Shown here: positions 36,022 to 45,786 of the stretch, piece by piece
Numbering within the stretch: position 1 is the first letter of the stretch
Layout of the letters: each line of letters starts with the position of its first letter
Assembly (NCBI RefSeq): GCF_000716535.1
Contig: NZ_JNWV01000010.1
Span: 124,001 to 188,000, forward strand
DNA length: 64,000 nucleotides
Reading direction: 5' to 3'
Origin: Streptomyces flaveolus
GTDB lineage: Bacteria; Actinomycetota; Actinomycetes; Streptomycetales; Streptomycetaceae
The notes under the pieces: generated by a model
Databases searched by the model: none
Told to the model about the DNA's origin: nothing
The model's input: only the letters and a program-made list of their open reading frames with translations
Translations under genes and position numbers: made by a program

Positions 36022-36149
36022 CCGGAGCGGCCTCCAGCCAGCGCGCCGACCTGGAGAATGCCGTGCGCCTGTACGGCGGCGCGAGCGAGGGGCTGCTGGT
36101 GAAGGTGGGGGGCCGGCCGGTCCGCTACCGCGCCGTGCGGGCGAACTGA
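36018..36149 (+). CDS. 43-residue coupled small protein
   Basis: A GTG overlapping the zinc-protein stop (GTGA) opens a 43-codon frame that reads TGAASSQRADLENAVRLYGG and LVKVGGRPVRYRAVRAN. Composition is protein-like and third positions are strongly G/C. No family is recognised. Tight coupling suggests it works with the zinc protein. Confidence 0.5.
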   Translation: MTGAASSQRADLENAVRLYGGASEGLLVKVGGRPVRYRAVRAN

Positions 36150-36241
36150 AGCGCCGCTCAGCCCCTCTTCCCCCCTGGCACCGGTTGGTCCTGGAGTACT
36201 CCCCTTGTTGAGCGTCACCCACCCCGGCCCGTCGAGCAGTG

Positions 36242-36340
36242 CCCTTCCCGAAGGCGGTCACGCCGCCCGAGCTGGACGCCAAGCAGCACGAGACCTGGTC
36301 CGGCAATCCGAGCCGGTTCCTGGCGGAGGCGGGTGTGTGA
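36242..36340 (+). pseudogene. C-terminal gene fragment
   Basis: A short frame with good coding character, PFPKAVTPPELDAKQHETWS then GNPSRFLAEAGV and stop, with no start codon or upstream part in frame. It looks like the tail of a deleted gene. Family unknown. Confidence 0.3.
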
Positions 36341-36371
36341 AGCCGACCTGCGCACGCGTCGGTCGGCTGGA

Positions 36372-36866
36372 TCAACCGCGCTGCTCGTACCGGTAGTCGT
36401 AGTAGTCCTCGCCACCCACCAGGACAGAGGTGACGTACCTCGGGAGACCGTCGGCGTGCCGCTCGGCCTCCTGTGAGGTCTGCCGGGTGAAGCCGAGCGA
36501 CACGCCGGGGATCACCGGGTGCTCCGGCTGTGACGTGTCGACCCTCCAGCCCCGGCCGGCGGCACGGCGGAAGAGGTCCACGGCGGGGGTGGTGAAGACC
36601 TCGTCCCCGTGGAGCAGGACGCGCGTGCCGGACGTACGGCCCTGGCCCGGCCACCACAGCTCGATCGCGGTGACGAGGGCGCCACCCTCGGCCAGGGCCT
36701 GCACGCCGACGTGGTCGAGGGTCCAGGACGCCTTGGCCGAGTTCCGGCCCGGGCGGCGCAGCACCCGGGGCTCGCCCCAGTCGGGGACCGCGGCGAGCGC
36801 CTCGTCGAGCGTCATGCCCAGCAGGATCGGCGCGACACCGCGGGGCGGGTCGAGTACCAGGTCCAT
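36372..36866 (-). CDS. Hypothetical protein, 164 residues
   Basis: Soluble protein without signal peptide. It has one conserved-looking opening, VAPILLGMTLDEALAAVPDW, the pattern of small proteins in which an N-terminal 'LGMTxxEA' helix leads a beta-rich domain. The C-terminus ends GGEDYYDYRYEQRG. The family is common in Streptomyces as far as I recall, but has no known role. It stands alone between the defence island and the GH16 gene. Confidence 0.7.
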   Translation of the reverse strand: MDLVLDPPRGVAPILLGMTLDEALAAVPDWGEPRVLRRPGRNSAKASWTLDHVGVQALAEGGALVTAIELWWPGQGRTSGTRVLLHGDEVFTTPAVDLFRRAAGRGWRVDTSQPEHPVIPGVSLGFTRQTSQEAERHADGLPRYVTSVLVGGEDYYDYRYEQRG

Positions 36867-36920
36867 CGCCGCCCCCCTCGGTCTTCACGGCTCCCCGTCC
36901 CAGGATGCCTCAGTTCGTCG

Positions 36921-38795
36921 TCACCCCTTCTGCTCCACCCGCACCCAGTCCACCTCCGCCTGCACTCCCCCGCCCGCGATCCGGTCCACGCTGGACTGCG
37001 GCAGGCCCCAGTACGGGGTGGTGACCTTGTTCCAGCCGGCCGGGTAGGCGCCGCCGAGGGCGAGGTTCAGGATGACGTACTGGTTGTGGTCGTAGACCCA
37101 CTGGCCCCGGGTGGACTCCAGCTTGTTGCGGGTCGTCTCCTGGACCAGGCGGTCGTCGACGAAGAACCGCATCGCCGTCGGGGTCCACTCGACCGCGTAG
37201 GTGTGCCACTGGTCGGCCGTGCCGCCGCCCGGATACGTCTGGCGGGCGCCGATGTTGCCGTCGGCCGAGTAGCCGGGGCCGTGCAGGGCCGTGCTGGTCC
37301 AGTCGGGGTAGCCGATGTTCTCCATGATGTCGGTCTCGCCGGAGGCGGGCCAGGAGACGGACGGGTCGTCCACGTTGCTGCCGAGCAGCCAGAAGGCCGG
37401 CCAGAACCCGTCGCCGACCGGCAGCTTCATCCGGGCGCTGACCCTGCCGTAGGTGAAGTCGAAGTGGGTGTTGGTGTCGACGCGGCCGGAGGTGAAGTCG
37501 TAGGTGCCGCCGCCCGCCCGGGTGCAGCCCTTGCAGTACTTGGCCCGGAGGATCAGCTCGCCGTTCTCGGTGCGGATGTTGTCCGGGGAGTCGACGTACG
37601 CCTGGGACTCTCCGTTGACCGGGCCCATCTCGGTGCCGGTGCGCACCACGCGCCACTTCGAACGGTCGAGAGAGGTGCCCGTGAAGTCGTCGAAGAACGT
37701 GGTGCGGTAGGTGCCCTGTTGGTCGGCGGGCAGGGCCGGGTACGCGGCGGAGGCGCTGCCGCCGGTGCCCCAGACCTGGAACTCGTACAGCGAGTAGCCG
37801 AACTGGGCGGTGGCGGGAGCCGGGTTGTAGAAGGAGCGGCGCTCCTTGCCGAGCATGCGGACGTAGCGGCCGGTGACCGGTGCGGGGAGGGTGACGGTGT
37901 CGTGCAGGCCCACGGCCTCGGCCGGGGACTTCACGTTCGCGCGGCGGGCGGCCACGTCGGCGGCCGAGGGCTGGTAGACCGTGCGCCAGGTGCGGTTGTC
38001 GTCGGAGACCTGGAGCTGGTAGTCGACGGCGTAGGCCGCCTCCCAGTAGAGGTCGACGGAGGAGATGACCGAGGGTGCGCCCAGGTCGACCGAGACCCAG
38101 CGGTCCGCGTTCCAGTCGCTGGACCAGCGGGTCGCGTCGTCCTTGAGGTTGGCGGGCCAGCCGCCGTCGGTGACGAACGCGGGTGAGTTCCCGGCGTGCT
38201 GGTAGTAGTTCGAGTACGCGGGGTGGTTCAGGGCGAGGTTGGTGCGGGTGGTCGACGCGGGTGCGGGTTCGCCGCCGTAGACCTTGAAGTTCCACAGGGA
38301 GTAGCCGTACGGCGTGGCGCGTTCGAGGCCGCGCAGGCGGACGTAGCGGCCGGTGACCTCCTGCGGGTAGGTGTGCGCGGTGACCGAGCCGCCGGTGCCG
38401 GCGGTCTCGGTGTAGAACGGCGTCCAGTCGGTGCCGTTGCGGGACGCCTCCAGCACGTAGCGCTTGCCGTACGCGGCCTCCCAGTCGAGGACGACGCGGT
38501 CGACCCGGATCACCGAGCCGAGGTCGACGCGGATCCAGGCGTTGTCGGCGAAGTCGCTGGACCAGCGGGTGGCGCCGTTGCCGTCGAAGGCGAGGCCGGG
38601 CGCGGTGCCGGCGTTCTCGCTGCCGGAGGCGGTGACGGCCGCGGGGTCCACCGCGTAGGCGGCGGCCGCGCGGTCGGTGTCCCAGCTCACGGCGGCGGGG
38701 GCCGCCGTGGCGGGTGCGGCCAGGAGCGGGCCGGAGCACAGCAGGGCCGTGGTGGCCAGGGCGGCGAGCAGGGTGCGGGGGATGCGGGTGGGCAT
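36921..38795 (-). CDS. Secreted GH16 endo-beta-1,3-glucanase with two F5/8C domains
   Basis: 624 residues. A signal peptide (MPTRIPRTLLAALATTALLC to PATAAPA) is followed by two discoidin-like F5/8 type C carbohydrate-binding domains (about 50-190, ending RYVRLRGLERATPYGYSLWN; and 205-355, with a similar RYVRMLGKERR block). A GH16 catalytic domain follows (about 370-624). Its active-site motif is GETDIMENIG, matching ExDxxE, with WPAFWLLGS before it and VEWTPTAMRFFVDD after it, typical of laminarinases. The enzyme should cut beta-1,3-glucans outside the cell and supply oligosaccharides to the adjacent ABC importer. ATG follows AAGGAGAGCCGC. It is the last gene of the sugar locus, 131 bases beyond the GH1 gene and separated by a hairpin and a palindrome. 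Confidence 0.93.
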   Translation of the reverse strand: MPTRIPRTLLAALATTALLCSGPLLAAPATAAPAAVSWDTDRAAAAYAVDPAAVTASGSENAGTAPGLAFDGNGATRWSSDFADNAWIRVDLGSVIRVDRVVLDWEAAYGKRYVLEASRNGTDWTPFYTETAGTGGSVTAHTYPQEVTGRYVRLRGLERATPYGYSLWNFKVYGGEPAPASTTRTNLALNHPAYSNYYQHAGNSPAFVTDGGWPANLKDDATRWSSDWNADRWVSVDLGAPSVISSVDLYWEAAYAVDYQLQVSDDNRTWRTVYQPSAADVAARRANVKSPAEAVGLHDTVTLPAPVTGRYVRMLGKERRSFYNPAPATAQFGYSLYEFQVWGTGGSASAAYPALPADQQGTYRTTFFDDFTGTSLDRSKWRVVRTGTEMGPVNGESQAYVDSPDNIRTENGELILRAKYCKGCTRAGGGTYDFTSGRVDTNTHFDFTYGRVSARMKLPVGDGFWPAFWLLGSNVDDPSVSWPASGETDIMENIGYPDWTSTALHGPGYSADGNIGARQTYPGGGTADQWHTYAVEWTPTAMRFFVDDRLVQETTRNKLESTRGQWVYDHNQYVILNLALGGAYPAGWNKVTTPYWGLPQSSVDRIAGGGVQAEVDWVRVEQKG

Positions 38796-38836
38796 GCGGC
38801 TCTCCTTGTGGGGTGGAGGTGCGCTTCGTGACTCAC

Positions 38837-38850
38837 GTCATGTACATGAC
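38837..38850. promoter_or_regulatory. Palindromic operator candidate upstream of the GH16 gene
   Basis: GTCATGTACATGAC is a perfect 14-base palindrome 42 bases upstream of the GH16 start, in the promoter position for that gene. Confidence 0.5.
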
Positions 38851-38874
38851 ATCCCTGGGGGAACGTGCGGGGCT

Positions 38875-38913
38875 GGCCGGTGGACACGAACTCCCCAGTC
38901 GTGTCCACCGGCC
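38875..38913. terminator. Terminator of the ABC-beta-glucosidase operon
   Basis: Perfect 15-base inverted repeat GGCCGGTGGACACGA (38875-38889) and TCGTGTCCACCGGCC (38899-38913), loop 9 bases, immediately past the GH1 stop on the minus strand. Confidence 0.75.
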
Positions 38914-38926
38914 GTCCGGGCCGGGC

Positions 38927-40291
<1,365 letters not shown>

Positions 40292-40320
40292 GGAAGTCCC
40301 TTCGGGATCAGGGGTGTGGG

Positions 40321-41199
40321 TCACTTGACGGCGCCCGCCGTCAGACCCGCGACGAGATAGCGCTGCAACAGCAGGAAGCCGGCCACCACGGGCACGCTGA
40401 CCACCAGCGAGGCGGCCATGATCTGGTTCCAGTAGACGTCGTACAGGGTGGAGTAGCCCTGGAGGCCGACGGCGAGGGTGCGGGTGGTGTCGTTGGTCAT
40501 GACCGAGGCGAACAGCACCTCTCCCCAGGCGGTCATGAAGGCGTAGACGGCCACCGCGACGATGCCCGGAATCGCGGCCGGTACGACGACCCGGAACAGC
40601 GCGCCGAACGGGCCGCAGCCGTCCACGAGCGCCGCCTCGTCCAGGTCGCGCGGCACCGAGTCGAAGTAGCCGATCAGCATCCAGATGGAGAACGGCAGCG
40701 AGAAGGTGAGGTACGTCAGGATCAGCCCGCCGCGGGAGCCGAACAGGGCGATGCCGGTGGCGTTGCCGATGTTGACGTAGATCAGGAAGAGCGGGAGCAG
40801 GAAGAGGATGCCCGGGAGCATCTGCGTGGACAGCACGGTGACCGTGAAGACGCGCTTGCCCCGGAATTCGTAACGGCTGACGGCGTAGGCCGCGAACACG
40901 GCGATGACCACCGAGCAGACGGTCGCCGCACCCGCCACGATCAGCGAGTTCATGAAGTACTTCGCGAGCGGCACGGTCGACCAGATGTCGATGTACGGCC
41001 GGATGGTCAGCTCGCTGGGCAGCCAGCGGAACTTTCCGGTGACGTCGGCGAGCGGCTTCAGCGAGCTGGAGACCATCACGTACACCGGGATCAGCACGAA
41101 CCCGCCGAGCAGGGTGAGGAACACCCTGCGCGACCACAGGAACGAACGCGGGGGCGCCATGGGCGAGTTGCGTGGGGGCGCCAGCGACGGGTTACGCAT
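40321..41199 (-). CDS. Sugar ABC transporter permease, MalG/CebG type
   Basis: 292 residues with six hydrophobic segments and the inner-membrane loop [20 protein letters not shown], the EAA motif through which CUT1 permeases contact the ATPase. The start overlaps the end of the upstream permease by eight bases. It pairs with the MalF-type permease. No ATP-binding gene is present in the operon, so a shared ATPase encoded elsewhere is expected. Confidence 0.95.
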   Translation of the reverse strand: MRNPSLAPPRNSPMAPPRSFLWSRRVFLTLLGGFVLIPVYVMVSSSLKPLADVTGKFRWLPSELTIRPYIDIWSTVPLAKYFMNSLIVAGAATVCSVVIAVFAAYAVSRYEFRGKRVFTVTVLSTQMLPGILFLLPLFLIYVNIGNATGIALFGSRGGLILTYLTFSLPFSIWMLIGYFDSVPRDLDEAALVDGCGPFGALFRVVVPAAIPGIVAVAVYAFMTAWGEVLFASVMTNDTTRTLAVGLQGYSTLYDVYWNQIMAASLVVSVPVVAGFLLLQRYLVAGLTAGAVK

Positions 41200-42187
41200 C
41201 GGAGGCCCTCCGTCCGCGCGAGGTCAGCAACAGGTACCCGCCCGTCACCACGAGCAGGAACAGCAGCAGCAGGACGGACATGGCCGAGCCGGTGCCGAAG
41301 TTCCAGGCGACGAACGAGGACTGGTAGATGTGCACCGAGATGAGGTCGGCGGCCTCGGGAGCGGCCTTGCCGAACAGCACGTACGGCGTGTTGAAGTCGT
41401 TGAACGTCCACAGGAACAGCACCAGGATCAGCACCTGGTTGACCGGGCGCAGCGACGGCAGGGTGATGCGGCGGATCTGCTGCCACATCCCGGCGCCGTC
41501 CAGCGCTGCGGCTTCGTACAGCTCCCGGGGGATGTTCTGCAGGCCGGCCGTCACGATGAGGAACGCGAACGGCCAGCCCTTCCACACGGACACGGTGAGC
41601 AGGGCGTAGAAGCTGTTGTCGCCGATGAGCCAGAAGGACGGCTTGTCGGTGAGGTGCAGCTGGTCGTGCAGCACGTGGTTCACCAGGCCGTTGTCGTGCT
41701 GGAACATGAACACCCAGGTGATGACCGCCGCGTAGACGGGCAGCGCGTACGGCACCAGGAACAGGGCGCGCAGCAGGCCGCGCCCCCGGAAGGTGTCCTG
41801 CATGTAGACGGCGGCGGCCGTGCCGATCAGCCAGCACAGGCCGACCGACAGCAGGGTGAAGCCGACGGTGATGCCGAAGGACTGGAGCAGGGCCTTGCCG
41901 ACGGGGGCGTCGAAGTCCACCGACACCTTGTAGTTGTCGAAGCCGTTCCAGGGGGCGGTGCCCCAGTCACGGATGTAGAACTGGGTGAGCTGCTTGAAGC
42001 TCATCACGATGCCGATCGCCATCGGCACCAGGTGGACGAGGAGTTCGAGGAGCAGGGCGGGCAGCAGGAGCAGGTACGGCAGGGAGACGCGTCTGATCCG
42101 CCCGGTGCGGCGGCGGTTCTCGCGCGCCGCACCGGGGGACGTCTCGCGCACCGGTTCCTTCAGTGCGGTGGTCGTCATCGTGGTCAC
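41192..42187 (-). CDS. Sugar ABC transporter permease, MalF/CebF type
   Basis: 331 residues. An N-terminal cytoplasmic tail rich in Thr and Arg precedes the first membrane helix (SLPYLLLLPALLLELLVHLV). The EAA loop reads ELYEAAALDGAGMWQQIRRI. GTG overlaps the binding-protein stop (GTGA), giving tight coupling of the transporter genes. Confidence 0.95.
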   Translation of the reverse strand: MTTMTTTALKEPVRETSPGAARENRRRTGRIRRVSLPYLLLLPALLLELLVHLVPMAIGIVMSFKQLTQFYIRDWGTAPWNGFDNYKVSVDFDAPVGKALLQSFGITVGFTLLSVGLCWLIGTAAAVYMQDTFRGRGLLRALFLVPYALPVYAAVITWVFMFQHDNGLVNHVLHDQLHLTDKPSFWLIGDNSFYALLTVSVWKGWPFAFLIVTAGLQNIPRELYEAAALDGAGMWQQIRRITLPSLRPVNQVLILVLFLWTFNDFNTPYVLFGKAAPEAADLISVHIYQSSFVAWNFGTGSAMSVLLLLFLLVVTGGYLLLTSRGRRASDA

Positions 42188-43500
42188 GCCGCCGGCATCT
42201 GCTGCTGGGCCTTCTCCAGCTTGGCCTTGACCGAGTCGGTGGTCACGGCGCGTCCGGCCGCGGCGTCGGCGAACAGCTCCTTGACGGCCGTACCGACCGC
42301 CGTCTCGAACTGCGACTCGGACGGCACCTGCGGCAGCGCGGCGGCGCTCTTGGCGAGGGTGTCCTTCAGCACCGCGGTGTCCGGCGCGTTGAACGCCTGG
42401 TCGCCCTGGGCGGCCTTGACCGGCGGGATGGAGGTGTAGGCCGTGTTCAGGATCTTCTGCTCGGCGTCGGAGGTCATGAACTTCACGAACTTCGTGGCGC
42501 CGTCGAGGTTGTGCGTGTTCTTGAAGACGGCGATGTTGATGCCCATGACCGCCGAGTTCACCTGGGTGCCGGCGCCGGGCGTCCCGGAGATGACCGGCAC
42601 CGGCGCGACACCGTAGGCGTCCTCGCTCATGCCCTGGGACTTGAGGTTGGAGGCGGCGGACTGCCACAGCAGCATCGCCTGCTTGCCCTTGGCGAAGTCG
42701 CTGACGGACTGGTTCTGCGCGTACTCGGCGTCGCCGTCCGGGATGACCTTGTCCTTGGCCATCAGGTCGACGTAGCTCTTGACCGCCTCGACGACCTTGG
42801 GGTTGGTGAAGTCCGGCTTGCCGTCGGCGGTGAAGAAGTCGGCGCCGTGCTGCTTGGCGAAGACGAAGACGTGGTGGATGTTCTCCGACAGGTTCGCGCC
42901 CTCGGCGCCGAGTACGGACTTGCCCTTGGCCTTGATCTTCTTGCCGTCGGCGACCAGTTCGTCCCAGGTGGCCGGGGGCTTGCTGATCCCGGCGTCGGCG
43001 AAGATCTTCTTGTTGTAGTAGAGGGCGTACGCCATCGAGTACAGGGGCACGGCGGCCGGGTCCTTGCCCTGGACACCGGTGGAGCCGAGCGCGGTCTCGG
43101 AGAACCGCTCCTTGCCGCCTATCTTGGCGAAGTTCTTCTCGTCCCACGACAGCAGCCCGCCGGTCGCCTGCAGGGAGGCGCTCCAGGTGTTGCCGATGTT
43201 CAGCACGTCCGGGCCCTGGCCGGAGGTGGTCGCGGTGAGGATCCGGTTGAGCAGGTCCGACCAGGGCACGACCTCCAGCTTGACCTTGATGCCGGTCTGC
43301 TTCTCGAACTTGTCGAGCTCGGGCTGGAGAACCTGCTTGTCCACGGCGACGCTCGCGCCCTGGTTGGAAGCCCAGTACGTCAGCGTCTTGGGTGAGTCGT
43401 TCGACCCGCCGTTGTTGGACGATCCGCCTCCGCAGGCCGTGGCCGCGAGGGCGAGAGACAGGGTGACGGCGCCTACGGCCGCGGCTCGGATGCTGCGCAT
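42184..43500 (-). CDS. Sugar ABC transporter solute-binding lipoprotein
   Basis: 438 residues. A lipoprotein signal ending LALAATACGGGSS is followed by a Ser/Asn/Gly linker and a CUT1 binding-protein fold: LTYWASNQGASV, WSDLLNRILTATTSGQGPDV, LYSMAYALYYNKKIFADAGI, DFAKGKQAMLLWQS. The associated GH1 and GH16 enzymes suggest beta-1,3- or mixed beta-glucan oligosaccharides as ligand. First gene of the operon, with an operator-like direct repeat about 33 bases upstream. Confidence 0.95.
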   Translation of the reverse strand: MRSIRAAAVGAVTLSLALAATACGGGSSNNGGSNDSPKTLTYWASNQGASVAVDKQVLQPELDKFEKQTGIKVKLEVVPWSDLLNRILTATTSGQGPDVLNIGNTWSASLQATGGLLSWDEKNFAKIGGKERFSETALGSTGVQGKDPAAVPLYSMAYALYYNKKIFADAGISKPPATWDELVADGKKIKAKGKSVLGAEGANLSENIHHVFVFAKQHGADFFTADGKPDFTNPKVVEAVKSYVDLMAKDKVIPDGDAEYAQNQSVSDFAKGKQAMLLWQSAASNLKSQGMSEDAYGVAPVPVISGTPGAGTQVNSAVMGINIAVFKNTHNLDGATKFVKFMTSDAEQKILNTAYTSIPPVKAAQGDQAFNAPDTAVLKDTLAKSAAALPQVPSESQFETAVGTAVKELFADAAAGRAVTTDSVKAKLEKAQQQMPAA

Positions 43501-43532
43501 GGCTCCCGGGTCCCTTCAGGGATTGCACTCAT

Positions 43533-43557
43533 GACTTAATTTAGGACGTGAGTTAAT
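43533..43557. promoter_or_regulatory. Operator-like direct repeat upstream of the sugar ABC operon
   Basis: Two AT-rich half-sites, GACTTAAT (43533-43540) and GAGTTAAT (43550-43557), lie 17 bases apart around TTAGGACGT, just upstream of the binding-protein gene. The composition stands out sharply from the GC-rich surroundings. The arrangement resembles ROK-type operators of Streptomyces sugar operons, but no regulator gene is adjacent. Confidence 0.5.
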
Positions 43558-43559
43558 CC

Positions 43560-43850
43560 GTCGGAGGGGCGATCGTCAAGGGATTCGACAAGGCTTCCCG
43601 AGCGGGCCGGCCGCGGCGCGGTTCAGGGAGGACCGTGCGGAGGCCTACGGCGGCCAGACAGGCGCCCAGCCGGCGCGGGGCGGTGAGGCCCCGGACGTCG
43701 ATGGCCACGGCGCCGAGGGGCGAGGGACAAGCCGATGGTGACGCCGAGAGGGTGCGCGGACCACCGCAGGGGCGGGCGCGTCGGCGAGGAGCGCGAAGCC
43801 GGCGAGGAAGAGCGGGTTGAGCAGGAGGAACCATTCCAAAACGCCCAATG
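43560..43850 (-). pseudogene. Decayed EamA/RhtA-like transporter fragment
   Basis: Reading leftward, fragments in successive frames resemble the middle of a drug/metabolite transporter: GVLEWFLLLNPLFLAGFALL, then HPLGVTIGLSLAP, a shift at GCCCCTCGG, then LGAVAIDVRGLTAPRRLGAC and LAAVGLRTVLPEP. RhtA-type proteins carry a similar 'LPLGTAVAIEFLGPL ... R ... AAVGVVLL' block. No start and at least two frameshifts, so a remnant. The rest of the gap up to 44093 shows only the ribosome binding site of the next gene. Confidence 0.35.
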
Positions 43851-44093
43851 CGACACGGGGAGTGGTCCCTTGTCAGACCCTCACGGCGAAGCCTGGCCGT
43901 GGCCGCTCCCTCTCCCGCCCGGCCTGCGGTCGGAGGCCGGACCGGCCGAACGGCACGGTCGGGAACGAGTGGCTGGTACGGGCACCGGGAGCGCCCGCCC
44001 CGGCTCTCGCGACGAGTGGGCGTGAACGGGCCTTTTTCTGGCGTGTGTTGCTGGCATACGCTCGCACCCAATCCGCCGTGCGAAGGGATCGTT

Positions 44094-45305
44094 GTGCGTC
44101 GACTGACGAAGAAATGGAAGGCAGTCCTGACGGCTGTCCTCCTCCCCGCAACCCTTCTGATTATCTCCAGCCCGGCCCACGCCGCCGTCACGGTCACCAC
44201 CTCGGCCGTCTTCAACGACCCGTCAGGTACCACCGCCGACCAGAACCGGATCCGCGACTACATCGTCAGCCTGATCAACGCCACCCCCGCCGGGGAGTCG
44301 ATCACGGCCGCGGCCTACACGTTCACCGACGACACGGCCGCCCAGGCGCTGGTCAACGCGAAGGCGCGAGGCGTCAAGGTCCGCATCATCGTGGACGACA
44401 CCACCACCACCATGAGCGGGGGCGAGTACACCACCCTGAAAGACGGCCTGGGCACCGACCGCACCCAGTCGTCGTGGGTGATGGCCTGCCCCAGCGCTCG
44501 CGGCTGCATCGGGGACCGGGAGCTCACCTCCGGCGATCCCGCGATCAACCACAACAAGTTCTGGCTGTTCTCCAACGTGGGCGGCGCGAGCAACGTGGTG
44601 GTGCAGACCTCGCACAACATGACCACCTCGCAGCGCACCACCTACTTCAACAACGCCGTGACGATCCCGGACTCCGGCCTGTACGGCATCTACCAGTCGT
44701 ACTTCTCGGACCTGCTCCGCTACGGGTCCTCCTCGTCGGGCGACGACGACTACTACACGACGCCGACCAGCTCCACCGGCCCGTACAAGGCCTACTTCTT
44801 CCCCCGTCACGAGGCATCCGGCACGTCGTGGAGCAACGACGCGAGCACCGACACCGTCAAACTGATCCTGGACAACGTCAGTTGTTCCGGAGGCACCCAG
44901 ATCCGCGTGGGCATGAACCTCTTCAGTCGCGACGAGGTCGCCCAGAAGCTGGTCAGCCTGGTGAACTCGGGGTGCTCGGTCTACCTGGCCGCCGACGGCG
45001 CACCGGGTTCCATGAGCCAGGCCGTGACGGACACCCTCTACGGCAAGCTGACCAAGCGGGTGGAGTGCTACGAGAACAGCCCCGACGGCACGTACAAGAT
45101 CGGGGTGCACTCCAAGTACCTGCTGATCCAGGGAACGTACGACGGGGTCGCCAACCGCAAGCTGGTGTGGACCGGAAGCCACAACTACACCTACTCGGCG
45201 CTGCGGGCCAACGACGAAACGCTGCTGAAGATCGACAACTCGGCGGTCTACGACCAGTACAAGGCCAACCATGACACGCTGATGACCTACTGCGCCGGAA
45301 GCTGA
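44094..45305 (+). CDS. Secreted phospholipase D-like protein
   Basis: 403 residues. A Sec signal (RRLTKKWKAVLTAVLLPATL to SPAHA) is followed by two PLD half-domains. The first HKD-type motif is INHNKFWLFS (~145) with the phosphatidyl-transfer fold context VRIIVDDTTTT before it; the second is VHSKYLLIQG (~345) followed by WTGSHNYT. H-x-K and the trailing Asn/Ser residues are present, but the classical Asp of HxKxxxxD is not obvious, so the substrate could be DNA or a phosphodiester other than phospholipid. GTG after AAGGGATC. It stands alone, followed by a hairpin. Confidence 0.85.
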   Translation: MRRLTKKWKAVLTAVLLPATLLIISSPAHAAVTVTTSAVFNDPSGTTADQNRIRDYIVSLINATPAGESITAAAYTFTDDTAAQALVNAKARGVKVRIIVDDTTTTMSGGEYTTLKDGLGTDRTQSSWVMACPSARGCIGDRELTSGDPAINHNKFWLFSNVGGASNVVVQTSHNMTTSQRTTYFNNAVTIPDSGLYGIYQSYFSDLLRYGSSSSGDDDYYTTPTSSTGPYKAYFFPRHEASGTSWSNDASTDTVKLILDNVSCSGGTQIRVGMNLFSRDEVAQKLVSLVNSGCSVYLAADGAPGSMSQAVTDTLYGKLTKRVECYENSPDGTYKIGVHSKYLLIQGTYDGVANRKLVWTGSHNYTYSALRANDETLLKIDNSAVYDQYKANHDTLMTYCAGS

Positions 45306-45308
45306 ACC

Positions 45309-45352
45309 AGCGCCGCCGGCCGGCCCACGCCGGGACCCGGCCCGGCGGCGCT
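45309..45352. terminator. Hairpin after the PLD-like gene
   Basis: AGCGCCGCCGG (45309-45319) pairs with CCGGCGGCGCT (45342-45352), 11 bases, loop 22 bases, directly after the stop. Confidence 0.5.
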
Positions 45353-45485
45353 CATGGTGAGACCCCGCTGTGGTGGAGCCGCCCAGGACCGCACCGTGGC
45401 GGGAGTCTCGCGATCACCGCGAGCTTCGGAGACGTCACACAGCGCATCCCAAGCCCGGGGGTCGCCATCCCTCACGACAACGCAA

Positions 45486-45517
45486 CGAGGGCCGTGACCG
45501 TCAGGTCGAGGCCCTCG
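45486..45517. terminator. Probable terminator of the tRNA-Leu transcript
   Basis: CGAGGGCC (45486-45493) and GGCCCTCG (45510-45517) form an 8-base stem about 20 bases past the tRNA 3' end on the minus strand. Confidence 0.45.
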
Positions 45518-45538
45518 CTCTCGTTTCGCCACAGCGAG

Positions 45539-45623
45539 TGTCCGAGGGGGGACTTGAACCCCCACGCCCGATAAAGGGCACTAGCACCTCAAGCTAGCGC
45601 GTCTGCCATTCCGCCACCCGGAC
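45539..45623 (-). tRNA. tRNA-Leu(GAG)
   Basis: An 85-nucleotide class II tRNA. The acceptor stem GTCCGGG pairs with CTCGGAC, the anticodon stem-loop is CTAGC-TTGAGGT-GCTAG giving anticodon GAG, a long variable arm TGCCCTTTATCGGGCG follows, and the T arm is GGGGGTTCAAGTCCCCC. The 3' CCA is not encoded. No integrated element or repeated attachment site is seen beside it. Confidence 0.95.
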
Positions 45624-45786
45624 CAGGTGTCTGCCGCCTTGCGGGGTGCGTTCCGCGCGGCGACATGGACAACAATACCAAGGTTTCGGAGTGCGTTTCA
45701 CCTGCGTATCCGTCCGCCGGGCGAGGCGGGACGCGGGATTGCCGACGGTATACAGCGCGCGAGGTCCTGTGTGCCGAACGTGAGAG

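Noticed and set aside
35659..36888. 409-codon minus-strand frame from 36888
   Set aside because: It runs antisense to the zinc protein and its coupled small gene and has Arg/Gly/Pro shadow composition; the 164-residue gene in another frame (36372-36866) is the credible one.
36910..38739. Arg-rich long frame antisense-phase to the GH16 gene
   Set aside because: It is an alternative frame of the same strand with Arg/Gly/His bias. The GH16 frame has signal peptide, CBM and catalytic motifs.
45539..45623. tRNA-Leu as an integration site for a mobile element
   Set aside because: No repeated 3' tRNA segment, integrase or phage genes were found on either side.
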